Shown here in pieces: positions 35,007 through 43,339 of a stretch of DNA of 64,000 nucleotides. The position numbers and the translations under genes were made by a program. Each line of letters begins with the position of its first letter. Within the stretch, counting starts at the first letter, position 1. Below the pieces are notes generated by a model. That model ran no database searches, was not told the DNA's origin, and saw only the letters and a program-made list of their open reading frames with translations. The stretch comes from Streptomyces sp. SAT1 (GTDB lineage: Bacteria > Actinomycetota > Actinomycetes > Streptomycetales > Streptomycetaceae), in assembly GCF_001654495.1 (NCBI RefSeq), contig NZ_CP015849.1:3261501-3325500 (forward strand). The letters are read 5' to 3'.

Positions 35007-35878
35007 TAGGAGAGTGTCAGGTCCGTGGTGATGGTTTCCCAGAGGGCGTCGAACCACTTCTGGGACTCCTCGACGAACGCGGCGTCGCGGTGCCCGGCCC
35101 GTCTGGTGAAGGAGAACAGCAGGGACTTGGAGCCGAGGGCGTCGTACATGTCGAGGGTCTGCTCGCCCCAGTCCTCCGCGCGCCGGGTGAGGGTGTAGTA
35201 GCCCATCAGGGCCTCCTCGCCGCCCAGCAGGTAGAGCTTGACGGGCGGGGTGAAGGGCAGCGCGCGGAAGGTGACGCGCACGTCGATGTCGTGGGTGGCG
35301 CGCAGGGACAGCAGATTGTGCCGCAGCACCTGGCCCTGGGCGTTGCGCATCTCCAGCCAGCGCCGGTGCACCGCGTCGTCCTCGCCCGGTCCGGTCACGG
35401 ACACCGGGAAGGCCAGCGCGATGTTCCGGGAGGGCACCAGCACCCGTACGTCGATCGAGTCGGGGCGCATACGGCCCTCGTGGATGAGGCGCAGCGGCTC
35501 GCCCATGGCCACCATCAGGGTCTCCGCCGTGTGGCAGACGACGTCGATGCGCACCCGGCGGCCGGCGAACACCTCGGTCAGCCGGGGGGCGAGGCCGACC
35601 ATGGTCGGCTGCGGCTCCTCGCGTACGGGGGCGGCGTCGGCGATCCTCGGCGGGCTGCCCTTGCTGACGTTGCTGAGCAGGCCGTCGCTCTGCAGTGACC
35701 GCAGGGCCTGGCGCACGGCGCCGCGCTCCACGCCGAACTCCTCGGCGAGTTCGGCCTGGGTGGGCAGGCGGTCGCCCGGCCTCAGCTCGCCCGCGCGGAT
35801 CCGCTCGCGCAGGGTGTCGGCGATCTCCTGCGGAGAGCGTCTCCGACTGCCGTCCACGGCCAGGTCCTCATGGGTCAC
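35006..35878 (-). CDS. devA: DevA, GntR-type developmental regulator
   Basis: 290-aa regulator with an N-terminal GntR HTH (IADTLRERIRAGELRPGDRL, EFGVERGAVRQALRSLQS) and a large C-terminal domain (VDVRVLVPSRNIALAFPV-type core, LPFTPPVKLYLLGGEEA, MYDALGSKSLLFSF). The paralogue at 36242-37156 and the downstream HAD hydrolase reproduce the Streptomyces devA/devB/devE arrangement; DevA is known to be needed for correct aerial development. GTG 35878 is used by analogy with the paralogue; no ribosome site is visible. A 17-bp palindrome lies 87 bp upstream. Confidence 0.85.
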   Translation of the reverse strand: MTHEDLAVDGSRRRSPQEIADTLRERIRAGELRPGDRLPTQAELAEEFGVERGAVRQALRSLQSDGLLSNVSKGSPPRIADAAPVREEPQPTMVGLAPRLTEVFAGRRVRIDVVCHTAETLMVAMGEPLRLIHEGRMRPDSIDVRVLVPSRNIALAFPVSVTGPGEDDAVHRRWLEMRNAQGQVLRHNLLSLRATHDIDVRVTFRALPFTPPVKLYLLGGEEALMGYYTLTRRAEDWGEQTLDMYDALGSKSLLFSFTRRAGHRDAAFVEESQKWFDALWETITTDLTLS

Positions 35879-35964
35879 GACCAAACGGTACAACTTTGAT
35901 CCACCTGGCGGGAGTTGTTCGAAACTTGTTTATCGGTATCGACCAAGTGGGGACAACTAGAAGT

Positions 35965-35981
35965 GAGTTGGCTGCCAACTC
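35965..35981. promoter_or_regulatory. 17-bp palindrome upstream of devA
   Basis: GAGTTGGC-T-GCCAACTC, perfect. It sits exactly 87 bp from the devA start. On the devA strand a plausible promoter follows (TTGTCC, 16-nt spacer, GATAAA). Confidence 0.8.
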
Positions 35982-36034
35982 GGGGGAGTTGGTGGGAGTT
36001 TTCCGGCCAGCCAGGTAGGTAAGGGGGAACCACC

Positions 36035-36223
36035 GTGCCCGTCCTCGCTCTTGTCTCCGCCGTCCTCGCCGTCGGCTTCGAGCAGTTCGTCCAGTGGCGG
36101 TACGGCGCCGCGGGCATGGTCGGCCTCGTGCTGCTCACCGTCGGCACCAAGGCGAAGAACCACACGGTCAGTTCGGCCGGCGCGGTGCTCCTGGCGCTGC
36201 TGCTCGCCGGGCCCGCCCTGTGA
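36035..36223 (+). CDS. Small membrane protein between devA and devE
   Basis: 62-aa, very hydrophobic: two likely transmembrane helices (VLALVSAVLAVGFEQFVQW and AGMVGLVLLTVGTKAK, AVLLALLLAGPA). GTG 36035 has AAGGGGGAA upstream. It points away from devA and shares the palindrome region, so it may be co-regulated. Function unknown. Confidence 0.75.
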   Translation: MPVLALVSAVLAVGFEQFVQWRYGAAGMVGLVLLTVGTKAKNHTVSSAGAVLLALLLAGPAL

Positions 36224-36241
36224 GCCGGGCGCCGGGCGCGG

Positions 36242-37156
36242 TCAGCCCGTGAGCGTCAGCTCCGAGCTGATCGTGCCCCACAGCGCGTCGAACCACAGCC
36301 GCGACTGCCCGACGAACGCCGTGTCGCGCGGGCCCGCGCCCGCCGTGAAGGAGAACAGCACCGACCGGGTGCCCTGCGCGTCGTACAGCGGCCGGGGCGC
36401 GTGGTCGATCTCCTCCTCGCGGCGCCCCACGGTGTAGTACGCGAACAGCGCCTCGGCGCGGCCCAGCAGGTAGAGCTTGACGGGCGGGGTGAAGGGCAGC
36501 GCGCGGAAGGTCACGCGCACGTCGATGCCGTGGGTGGCGCGCAGGGACAGCAGATTGTGCCGCAGCACCCGGCCCTGGGCGTTGCGCATCTCCAGCCAGC
36601 GCCGGTGCACCGCGTCGTCCCGCCCGCCCCTTCCCCGGCCCTCCGCGGACACCGGGAAGGCCAGCGGGATGTTCCGCGACGGCACCAGCACCCGCACGTC
36701 GATCGTGGCCGGTTTCAGCCGTCCGGCGTGGATCTGGCGCAGCGGCTCGCCGAGGGCGAGGGTCAGCGAGACGGCGGTCAGGCAGAGCGCGTCGACCCGC
36801 ACATGGGGGGCGGCGAAGGCGGCGGTGATCCGGGGCGCGAGCGCGGCGGTGGTGGGCAGCGGGGGCGCCGGGGCGCCGGCCGGGGCGCGCTCCGGGTGAC
36901 CGGTGACGAACGCCGGTCTGCCCCGGGTGACCTGGGAGAGCAGGTGCTCCGCCGCCAGGGTGCGCAGGGCCTGCCGCACGGTCGCGCGCTCGACGCCGAA
37001 CTCCGCGGCCAGCACCGCCTGCGCGGGCAGCCGCGCGCCCGGGGGCAGCGCGCCGCTCCTGATCCGCTGCCGCAGTTCGTCGGCCACCTCGCGCGGCGGT
37101 CTCCGCCGCCGCGGGATGCTCTCCCGCCCCGGGCCGAAGGCGTGTTCGGGGTCCAC
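36242..37156 (-). CDS. devE: DevE, GntR-type paralogue of DevA
   Basis: 304-aa paralogue of DevA: HTH with EVADELRQRIRSGALPPGAR and EFGVERATVRQALRTL, and the same C-terminal core (VRVLVPSRNIPLAFPV, ALPFTPPVKLYLLG). Long stretches are identical to DevA, so duplication is likely; Clark and Hoskisson described such devA-like duplicates with distinct developmental roles. GTG 37156 aligns with the devA start; the upstream TTG at 37171 is less likely. The 87 bp upstream align with devA's without gaps. Confidence 0.85.
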   Translation of the reverse strand: MDPEHAFGPGRESIPRRRRPPREVADELRQRIRSGALPPGARLPAQAVLAAEFGVERATVRQALRTLAAEHLLSQVTRGRPAFVTGHPERAPAGAPAPPLPTTAALAPRITAAFAAPHVRVDALCLTAVSLTLALGEPLRQIHAGRLKPATIDVRVLVPSRNIPLAFPVSAEGRGRGGRDDAVHRRWLEMRNAQGRVLRHNLLSLRATHGIDVRVTFRALPFTPPVKLYLLGRAEALFAYYTVGRREEEIDHAPRPLYDAQGTRSVLFSFTAGAGPRDTAFVGQSRLWFDALWGTISSELTLTG

Positions 37157-37242
37157 GTCCGCACCGTACAACTTCCCGCCATCTTGGGGCAGTTCCCCAG
37201 AAGGTGGTTATAAGTCGCGCCCAAGTGGAGATAAGAAAAGTA

Positions 37243-37259
37243 GAGTTGGCAGCCAACTC
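37243..37259. promoter_or_regulatory. 17-bp palindrome upstream of devE
   Basis: GAGTTGGC-A-GCCAACTC, same as at devA except the centre base, again 87 bp from the start codon. Confidence 0.8.
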
Positions 37260-37364
37260 GGCCGACCTGGTCGGAGCTTCGGCTGGTTGGCTCCACGGTG
37301 ACATGAGAACGACGCCGGACCGCGTTTCCCTCCGGAGGGGAGCCGGGAGCACGGTCGCGGCGCC

Positions 37365-37450
37365 GCACAGCCACAACTGAACAGCCGCGCCGAGGGCGCG
37401 GACAGCACAGCCACAACTGAAGAAGGTCCACCCGCACAGCCACAACAGAA
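37365..37450. repeat. Three direct repeats GCACAGCCACAACTGAA upstream of devE
   Basis: Copies at 37365-37381, 37405-37421 (identical) and 37434-37450 (one change). Spacing is 40 and 29 bp. They lie between the Eis-like gene end and the devE promoter region, in the 347-bp gap 37157-37503. Confidence 0.8.
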
Positions 37451-37503
37451 CAGCACGCTACGGATGCGTCACCCCTGCCTCGGTCACCGGCGGGAAGGAG
37501 CGT

Positions 37504-38769
37504 TCAGAACATGTCCGGGCACCACGGTCGCCGGGACGTGCGGAGCAGGGCGTCGGCCAGTCGGGCGGCGCCCGCTCGTTCTTCCCGGACCCGGCCCAGC
37601 GCCACGAGCCGCACCGCCGACTCGTCACCGAGCCACAGCGGTGCCAGTTCCCGGACGTCCAGCGTCAGATCGGCGGAGCGCGTGGTCGGCGCGCAGGACG
37701 CCCCCTCGGGCGACGCCTCCAGCAGCCAGCGGCCCCGCGCCCAGCCGCCCGCCTCGTCCGCGATCTCCAGCACCAGCGAGCCCCGCCCCGCGTAGGTGCG
37801 CGCCTCCAGCGCCCGTACGACGTCCAGGATCCGCACCCACAGCCAGTCGGCCTGGGTGGTGATCACGGCGGCGCGCGGGTCGGGCAGGAGGAAGGGGAGC
37901 AGGTCGTCCGGGGCGCGCCGGCCGCTCTTGACCTTCACCACCCAGTCCGTCGCGCACACATGCAGCCAGAGCGCGCGCTCGGCGGCCGGGGAGACGGCGA
38001 TCAGGCTCTTCACCGTCGCGGTGTTCAGCGGCTGCTTGGCGTCCGTCCAGGTGTCGTCGCAGACATAGGCGGCCAGCCCCTCGACCGTGCCGTCCGCCGC
38101 GCGGTACACGGCGTGGAAGGGCTCGGTCCACGGACTGCGGTCCAGGCGCACCGCTCCGGTGTTCACCTGCCACCAGCGCTCCGTACGGTCGATCGCGCCC
38201 GGCTGGACGCGGCGCAGCCGCTCGTGCAGCTCGGGGCCGAGCTTGCGGACGTCGTCGGCGTCCACGAGGTCGACCCGGCCGCCGCCGTCCGGGGCCGGGC
38301 GGCGCGCGTCGAGGCCGGCCCGGGGCACGTCGATCGTCCACTCGGTGGCCCAGGTGGCGGGGCCGAAGCCGTAGCGGCCGTAGATCGGGTACTCGGCGGC
38401 GATCAGCGTGGCGACGACGTCACCGCGCTCCCGGGCCGCCGACAGGTCCCGCGCCATCATGCGGGTCAGCAGGCCGCGGCGGCGGTGGGTGGCGGTGACC
38501 GTGACGCTCGTGACGGCGTCGGCGGGGACGGTGGCGCCGCCGACCACGGTCAGTTCCTGCGCGAAGGACCGGAAGGTCGCCACGCACCGGCCCCGGTCGA
38601 AGGCGCCGAGCGTCCGGGCCGGGTCGATGGAGGAACGGCGGTCGGCGATCTCCGCGTCGGAGACCTCCGGACTGCGCAGGAACCCGGTGTTCAGCGCGCG
38701 GGTCCAGTCGGGGATCTCCGCCTCGGTGACGGGGCGGACGTCGAGGGGGAGCTGGTCGCCGGTGGTCAT
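37504..38769 (-). CDS. Eis-like GNAT N-acetyltransferase
   Basis: 421-aa protein with the Eis layout: an N-terminal GNAT domain ([17 protein letters not shown] is the acetyl-CoA loop, [11 protein letters not shown]), a second, degenerate GNAT-like region, and a C-terminal SCP2-like domain ending in the conserved carboxyl-terminal CPDMF that family members use at the active site. Eis proteins acetylate aminoglycosides and protein lysines. ATG 38769 gives MTTGDQLP; the upstream frame to 39576 is a shadow. Confidence 0.85.
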   Translation of the reverse strand: MTTGDQLPLDVRPVTEAEIPDWTRALNTGFLRSPEVSDAEIADRRSSIDPARTLGAFDRGRCVATFRSFAQELTVVGGATVPADAVTSVTVTATHRRRGLLTRMMARDLSAARERGDVVATLIAAEYPIYGRYGFGPATWATEWTIDVPRAGLDARRPAPDGGGRVDLVDADDVRKLGPELHERLRRVQPGAIDRTERWWQVNTGAVRLDRSPWTEPFHAVYRAADGTVEGLAAYVCDDTWTDAKQPLNTATVKSLIAVSPAAERALWLHVCATDWVVKVKSGRRAPDDLLPFLLPDPRAAVITTQADWLWVRILDVVRALEARTYAGRGSLVLEIADEAGGWARGRWLLEASPEGASCAPTTRSADLTLDVRELAPLWLGDESAVRLVALGRVREERAGAARLADALLRTSRRPWCPDMF

Positions 38770-38852
38770 GGTCCGACCGTAGGCGGTGCGGACAGGAGGT
38801 GTCGCGGGCATTTCCGGCGGCCGGGGCGCGCTCCGGCCGCGCGCCCCCGGGA

Positions 38853-39536
38853 TCACAGCAGCAGGTCGTCCACCTGGGCCTCGCCGTCGCGGTATCTGCG
38901 GGCGATCTCCGCGCTGCATCCGTCGGCGGTGCGCTGGAGCCGGTGGCGGCGGACGGACACCCGCTGCTCGTAGCGCACGAGCCGGGCCATCCCCGCGCCC
39001 AGTTCCAGGTCGGTGCGCGCGTCCAGGTCGGACAGCTCGACCTCGGCGAGCATCTCGGCGGACAGCCGCCGGTACTCCTCGCCGTACGGGGTGCCGACGG
39101 TGACGTGCCGGGCCGAGGAGCGCTGCCGGGCGGGCGCGTCCCGCAGGATCTCCGCCAGCCGCTCGACGACGGACGCCCCGGCGCCCTCCACGGCCGACAC
39201 GAACCCGGCCTCGCCCTCGGAGAGCCGGTCCCGGCAGCCCCGCCGCGCCAGCTCCGCGCGGAGGATGTCGATCCGCCCCTGGAGCAGCCGCCGCACATAG
39301 CTCAGGTCGGCCTCGTCCCGCTGCGCCGCCCGGCGCAGCGCGCGCAGCTCCGGCAGGCTCAGCACGGTCAGGTCGCAGTCCGCCGGATCCTCCTCCCGCG
39401 CCGGACGCGGGTCCACCACGGGCGGGCTGTCGGTACGCTGCACCGGCGGCCGGTGGGCGGTGGGCTCCGCGACGGCCGCGCACAGCGGCGGCACCGCCCC
39501 GGACTGCGGTTGTTGCTCGGTACTCGATGTGCTCAT
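38853..39536 (-). CDS. rsiG: RsiG, c-di-GMP-dependent anti-sigma-WhiG factor
   Basis: 227-aa protein with a disordered N-terminal ~55 residues and two long helices. Each carries the pattern E-x3-S-x2-R-x3-Q-x3-D: Glu75/Ser79/Arg82/Gln86/Asp90 and Glu190/Ser194/Arg197/Gln201/Asp205. This is the published c-di-GMP-binding signature of RsiG, which with c-di-GMP sequesters the sporulation sigma factor WhiG. Both motifs are intact. It is divergent from dtd. Confidence 0.9.
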   Translation of the reverse strand: MSTSSTEQQPQSGAVPPLCAAVAEPTAHRPPVQRTDSPPVVDPRPAREEDPADCDLTVLSLPELRALRRAAQRDEADLSYVRRLLQGRIDILRAELARRGCRDRLSEGEAGFVSAVEGAGASVVERLAEILRDAPARQRSSARHVTVGTPYGEEYRRLSAEMLAEVELSDLDARTDLELGAGMARLVRYEQRVSVRRHRLQRTADGCSAEIARRYRDGEAQVDDLLL

Positions 39537-39685
39537 GCGCCTCAACCGTCCCCTCGACCGGCGCGTACGGAAGCATCGTGCCACCCCGAGTGGCCAGTAT
39601 GTGACCGAGTGCCCCCGATCCGCCCCAGATGGGGGGTTACGAAGCATAAAGAAGCACGATATGGACGTCGGGCATCATGGTCGGC

Positions 39686-40111
39686 ATGCGTGCAGTGGTG
39701 CAGAGGGTGGACGGCGCGAGTGTCGTCGTGGACGGCGAGACGGTGGGGGCGATCGAGGGCGAGGGGCTGTGCGTCCTCGTCGGCGTCACCCACGAGGACA
39801 CCGAGGAGAAGGCGGCGCAGCTCGCCCGCAAGCTGTGGTCGGTCCGGATGCTGCACGACGAGAAGTCGTGCAGCGACATCGGCGCGCCGCTGCTGGTGAT
39901 CAGCCAGTTCACGCTCTACGGCGACGCCCGCAAGGGCCGCCGCCCCACCTGGAACGCGGCGGCGCCCGGCGCGGCGGCCGAGCCGCTCGTCGACGAGGTG
40001 GTCGCGCAGCTCCGCGCGCTGGGCGCGACGGTGGCGACGGGCCGGTTCGGCGCGCGGATGCGGGTGTCGCTGACGAACGACGGCCCGTTCACCGTCCTGC
40101 TGGAGATCTGA
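39686..40111 (+). CDS. dtd: D-aminoacyl-tRNA deacylase
   Basis: 141-aa [36 protein letters not shown], the catalytic-site [19 protein letters not shown] and the Gly-cisPro-like [17 protein letters not shown] at the end. It removes D-amino acids from tRNA. ATG 39686 matches the family N-terminus; a GTC-GGC-ATG context gives only a weak ribosome site, and 39677 is the alternative start. Confidence 0.95.
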   Translation: MRAVVQRVDGASVVVDGETVGAIEGEGLCVLVGVTHEDTEEKAAQLARKLWSVRMLHDEKSCSDIGAPLLVISQFTLYGDARKGRRPTWNAAAPGAAAEPLVDEVVAQLRALGATVATGRFGARMRVSLTNDGPFTVLLEI

Positions 40112-40129
40112 GCCAGGTGGCGCGGGAGC

Positions 40130-41095
40130 CTACGGCTCGACGACGGTCTCCTGGGCCGCCGCCGTGTCCCCCGCCATCAGCCGGGCGTCCACCGGGACGT
40201 TCCGCTTGACCAGGGCGAGGGCGACCGGGCCCAGCTCGTGGTGGCGCGCCGAGGTGGTGATCTGGCCGACGCGGCGCCCGTCCGGACCCTCGTCGGCGAG
40301 CCGGATCTCGGTGCCGTGCGCGGGCAGGTGCACCTCGCTGCCGTCGAGGTGGAGGAAGACCAGGCGGCGCGGCGGCTTGCCCAGGTTCTGCACCCGGGCG
40401 ACCGTCTCCTGTCCCCGGTAGCAGCCCTTCTGGAGGTGCACGGCGGTGCCGATCCAGCCCAGCTCGTGCGGGATGGTGCGGTGGTCGGTCTCGAAGCCGA
40501 CGCGCGGGCGGTGCTGCTCGACGCGCAGCGCCTCGTGGGCGAGGATCCCGGCGGGCGGCCCGGCCTCGGCCGCGTAGGACTCCAGGTCCTCGCGGGGCAG
40601 GAACAGATCACGGCCGTACGGGGTCTCCCGGACGACGGCGCCCTCGGGGACCCCGGCGATCGAACCGGCCGGCAGGTGCACCACGGCGAAGTCGGCGGTG
40701 CGGTCGGCGACTTCGACGCGGTAGAAGAACTTCATCGACTCCAGGTAGGCGATCAGCGCCTCCTGGGTGCCGGGCTCCACATGCGCCCAGACGGTCTCGC
40801 CGTCGTCGACCAGATAGAGCGCGTGTTCGATATGGCCGTGGGCGGTGAGGATCAGCGCCTCGGTGGCCCGGCCGGCGGGCAGATCGCTGACGTGCTGGGT
40901 GAGCAGCAGGTGCAGCCAGCTCAGCCGGTCCTCGCCAGAGACGGCGACGACACCGCGGTGCGACAGGTCCACGAAACCGGCGCCGTCCGCGAGAGAGCGC
41001 TGTTCGCGGAACAGGTCGCCGTAGTGCGCGGCGACGCCTTCGTCCACACCTTCGGCGGGGACGGCGCCGGGCAGCGACAGCAGGGGGCTCTTCAT
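40130..41095 (-). CDS. ygfZ: YgfZ/GcvT-like folate-binding protein
   Basis: 321-aa protein of the YgfZ family, which supports Fe-S cluster assembly with tetrahydrofolate. The signature HLQKGCYRGQETVAR (K-G-C-Y-x-G-Q-E) is intact, and the N-terminal GcvT-type fold shows FVDLSHRGVVAVSGEDRLSWLH. It begins 10 nt after nur ends, so it is the last gene of the nur operon, and converges on dtd. Confidence 0.9.
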   Translation of the reverse strand: MKSPLLSLPGAVPAEGVDEGVAAHYGDLFREQRSLADGAGFVDLSHRGVVAVSGEDRLSWLHLLLTQHVSDLPAGRATEALILTAHGHIEHALYLVDDGETVWAHVEPGTQEALIAYLESMKFFYRVEVADRTADFAVVHLPAGSIAGVPEGAVVRETPYGRDLFLPREDLESYAAEAGPPAGILAHEALRVEQHRPRVGFETDHRTIPHELGWIGTAVHLQKGCYRGQETVARVQNLGKPPRRLVFLHLDGSEVHLPAHGTEIRLADEGPDGRRVGQITTSARHHELGPVALALVKRNVPVDARLMAGDTAAAQETVVEP

Positions 41096-41105
41096 ACGGG
41101 CAAGC

Positions 41106-41543
41106 CTACGACGCCGGGTCCGCGCCCTTCCGTGAGCAGTCCGCGCAGCGGCCGAAGATCGCGAAGTGCTTCATGTCGGTGTCGAACCCGAACTGCCGCC
41201 GCAGTTTCGCGGTGAACTCGGCGGCCACCTCGACATCGGCCTCGATCACGTTGTCGCAGTCGCGGCAGACCAGGTGGAGGTGGTGGTGGCGGTCGGCCAG
41301 GTGGTAGGTCGGCGCACCGTGCCCGAGGTGGGCGTGGCTGACCAGGCCCAGCTCCTCCAGCAGCTCCAGGGTGCGGTAGACGGTGGAGATGTTGACCCCC
41401 GACGCCGTCTTGCGTACTTCGCACAGGATGTCGTCGGGGGTCGCGTGTTCGAGGGTGTCCACGGCTTCGAGCACGAGTTGCCGCTGCGGCGTCAGCCGGT
41501 AGCCGCGCTGCCTGAGGTCGCTCTTCCAGTCGGTGCTCACCAC
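41106..41543 (-). CDS. nur: Nur, nickel-responsive Fur-family regulator
   Basis: 145-aa Fur-family regulator: MVSTDWKSDLRQRGYRLTPQ, DDILCEVRKTASGVNISTVYR in the DNA-binding wing, and metal sites HHHLHLVCRDCDNV and FAIFGRCADCSRKG. The sequence closely resembles S. coelicolor Nur, which represses nickel uptake (nikABCDE) and sodF when nickel is present. ATG or the next GTG may be the start. It is in an operon with the nitrobindin-like gene (31-bp gap) upstream and ygfZ downstream. Confidence 0.92.
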   Translation of the reverse strand: MVSTDWKSDLRQRGYRLTPQRQLVLEAVDTLEHATPDDILCEVRKTASGVNISTVYRTLELLEELGLVSHAHLGHGAPTYHLADRHHHLHLVCRDCDNVIEADVEVAAEFTAKLRRQFGFDTDMKHFAIFGRCADCSRKGADPAS

Positions 41544-41574
41544 ACCACGAGTCTAGGCCCTGGGGCCGGGGGCC

Positions 41575-42150
41575 CTACTTGAAGAAGGCGATGCCGTCGT
41601 CCGGGAGGTCGTCGGGGAGGGCCTTGGCCCAGCGCTCGACCTCCTCCGGGGTGACGACCTTCTTGAGGTGGGCCGACATGTAGGGGCGCAGCTCGACCTC
41701 GGGGGTCTGCTTCTCGCCGACCCACATCAGGTCGCTCTTGACGTAGCCGTACAGCCGCTTGCCGCCGGTGTAGGGGGCGGAGGCGGGGGTGCGGGCCACG
41801 GCGTCCGTGACCAGGTCGATCTGCGGCTTCTTGTCGGCCATCTCGCCGTACCAGATCTCGATGACGCCGTCGTCGCGGGTCATCGTGACCTCGACCTTGC
41901 GCTCGGCGTCGATCCGCCAGAAGCCGGACTCGGACTCCAGCGGGCGCACCTTGTTGCCCTCGTCGTCCAGCACCCAGGTGTGCGAGCGGTACTCCAGGAA
42001 GTCCCGCCCGTCATGGGTGAAGGAGACTTCCTGGCCGAAGTTGCACTTCTGGGACCCGGGGAAGTCGTGCACACCGGCGCCGGCCCAGTCGCCGAGCAGG
42101 AACGCGAGGGGGACCAGGTCCTTGTGGAGGTCGGACGGGATCTCGATCAT
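41575..42150 (-). CDS. Nitrobindin/FABP-like heme-binding protein (DUF1794)
   Basis: 191-aa 10-strand beta-barrel: N-terminal LVPLAFLLGDWAGAGVHDFP is the family's G-x-W-x-G-x-G element, with FLEYRSHTWVLDD, GFWRIDAERKVEVTMTRDDG, and a C-terminal MSAHLKKV. Nitrobindins bind ferric heme and isomerise peroxynitrite. Which His ligates heme cannot be settled here. Immediately upstream of nur, same strand. Confidence 0.85.
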   Translation of the reverse strand: MIEIPSDLHKDLVPLAFLLGDWAGAGVHDFPGSQKCNFGQEVSFTHDGRDFLEYRSHTWVLDDEGNKVRPLESESGFWRIDAERKVEVTMTRDDGVIEIWYGEMADKKPQIDLVTDAVARTPASAPYTGGKRLYGYVKSDLMWVGEKQTPEVELRPYMSAHLKKVVTPEEVERWAKALPDDLPDDGIAFFK

Positions 42151-42172
42151 GAGCGGGGACTCCTGGACGTGG

Positions 42173-42271
42173 TCAGCGCTGGCCCTGGTACAGCTTCTTC
42201 ACGGTCAGGTAGGCGAAGGCGAGGACGCCGACGCAGACCAGGACCAGCAGGGTTTCGAAGAAGATCTCCAC
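42173..42271 (-). CDS. 32-aa single-helix membrane peptide
   Basis: A gene too short for the usual ORF cutoff. GTG 42271 (AAGGAGCACCCC upstream) opens EIFFETLLVLVCVGVLAFAY, a single transmembrane helix, with a basic tail VKKLYQGQR. The stop is 22 nt from the nitrobindin-like start, so it probably leads that operon. Function unknown. Confidence 0.7.
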   Translation of the reverse strand: MEIFFETLLVLVCVGVLAFAYLTVKKLYQGQR

Positions 42272-42312
42272 GGGGTGCTCCTTGTCGAGCGCGGTGCGGT
42301 ACGTACGTACTC

Positions 42313-42351
42313 AGGGCCGGACCCCAGCTTAGTAGGCGTGGGCCCGGCCCT
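42313..42351 (-). terminator. Terminator of the three-gene membrane-protein operon
   Basis: AGGGCCGG (42313-42320) pairs with CCGGCCCT (42344-42351); loop 23 nt. It lies 25 nt past the stop of the 42377-43339 gene. Beside it GTACGTACGTAC (42299-42310) is a perfect palindrome that may belong to the promoter of the 32-aa peptide. Confidence 0.5.
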
Positions 42352-42376
42352 CTCGGCGAGGTGCTCCCCCGGCGGC

Positions 42377-43339
42377 TCAGCCGAGCAGTTCGCTCTGGAG
42401 CGTCACCGTCTGCTGGAAGGGGACGGCGGCCGCGGAGCCCTTGCGGGACTGCACGACCAGGGCGAGGACGTCACCCGCGCGGAGGTACGCCTGGCGGGTC
42501 TGCTCGGCGCCGTAGGGCTTGGCCTCGGCGTAGGCGACGCGTTCGACGCCGTCCACCCGGGCCCCGGTCGGGAACCCGTTGTCGAAGACGGACCGGTCGA
42601 CACCCGCCAGCTCGTACCCGGGGCCGCCGGACTGCGAGAGCCCGTCGTCGTACAGGTGCTGCACGACGGCCGCGGTGTCGAACTGCAGCAGGTAGATCCG
42701 CGTCCGCGTGCCGTCCGCCGTGGTCCAGCCGCGGGCGGCGACGTGCCGCAGCCCGTGGTCGGTCAGCTGCTGCCCGAACTTCTCCCGGTCCTGCGGGCGG
42801 GCGTACGCGGTCAGGAAGTCCTTCGTCGCCAGCCAGCCGCCGGCGCCCCGCAGGGCCGTGTCCTCGTGGGCGCCGTGCGGCGCGGGCAGCACCAGGGCGC
42901 GCAGGTCGGTGTAGTGCGCCCCGGCGGTGTTGTCCGCGTCGTCCACCGCGGGACGGCCGGGCAGCAAGGGCGGCTTGACGATCGACGGGTAGTCCCAGCG
43001 GCCGTCGGAGGCGGTGGCGAGGCCGGGCACGTCCGTGCGGTCCATGCGGGTGACGCCGTACGCCGTCCCGGCACCGGCCGCCGCGAACACGGCGACGGCG
43101 GCGGTCCACCGCAGCAGGGCCCGCAGCCGCGGGCGGTCCTTGCGGACGGGCGGGGGCGGTCCGGCGGGGGCGGGCGCGATCTCGGGCGCGCTTCCGGCCT
43201 CGGCGCCGGACACGGCATCCGGGCCGGACACGGCATCCGGGCCGGTCACGGTCTCGGCCGGTTCGATGGTGGCCGGTTCGGTGGTGGCCCCCGGGGCGGG
43301 GGTACTCCGGGCGTTCTGGTCCGTGCTCTGTTCGGTCAT
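42377..43339 (-). CDS. Membrane-anchored hypothetical protein, third of a coupled trio
   Basis: 320-aa. An N-terminal ~70 residues rich in Pro, Ala and Glu lead to one transmembrane helix (LRWTAAVAVFAAAGAGTAYG), then an extracytoplasmic domain of ~225 residues with ordered strands (YLLQFDTAAVVQHLYD, GDVLALVVQSRKG). It overlaps the upstream gene by 4 nt (ATGA). Not recognised; the layout resembles a secreted substrate or sensor. Confidence 0.75.
   Translation of the reverse strand: MTEQSTDQNARSTPAPGATTEPATIEPAETVTGPDAVSGPDAVSGAEAGSAPEIAPAPAGPPPPVRKDRPRLRALLRWTAAVAVFAAAGAGTAYGVTRMDRTDVPGLATASDGRWDYPSIVKPPLLPGRPAVDDADNTAGAHYTDLRALVLPAPHGAHEDTALRGAGGWLATKDFLTAYARPQDREKFGQQLTDHGLRHVAARGWTTADGTRTRIYLLQFDTAAVVQHLYDDGLSQSGGPGYELAGVDRSVFDNGFPTGARVDGVERVAYAEAKPYGAEQTRQAYLRAGDVLALVVQSRKGSAAAVPFQQTVTLQSELLG

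Noticed and set aside
37504..39576. 690-codon extension of the Eis-like gene
   Set aside because: The first 269 codons are antiparallel overlap with rsiG in another frame with no ribosome site; ATG 38769 is the family start.
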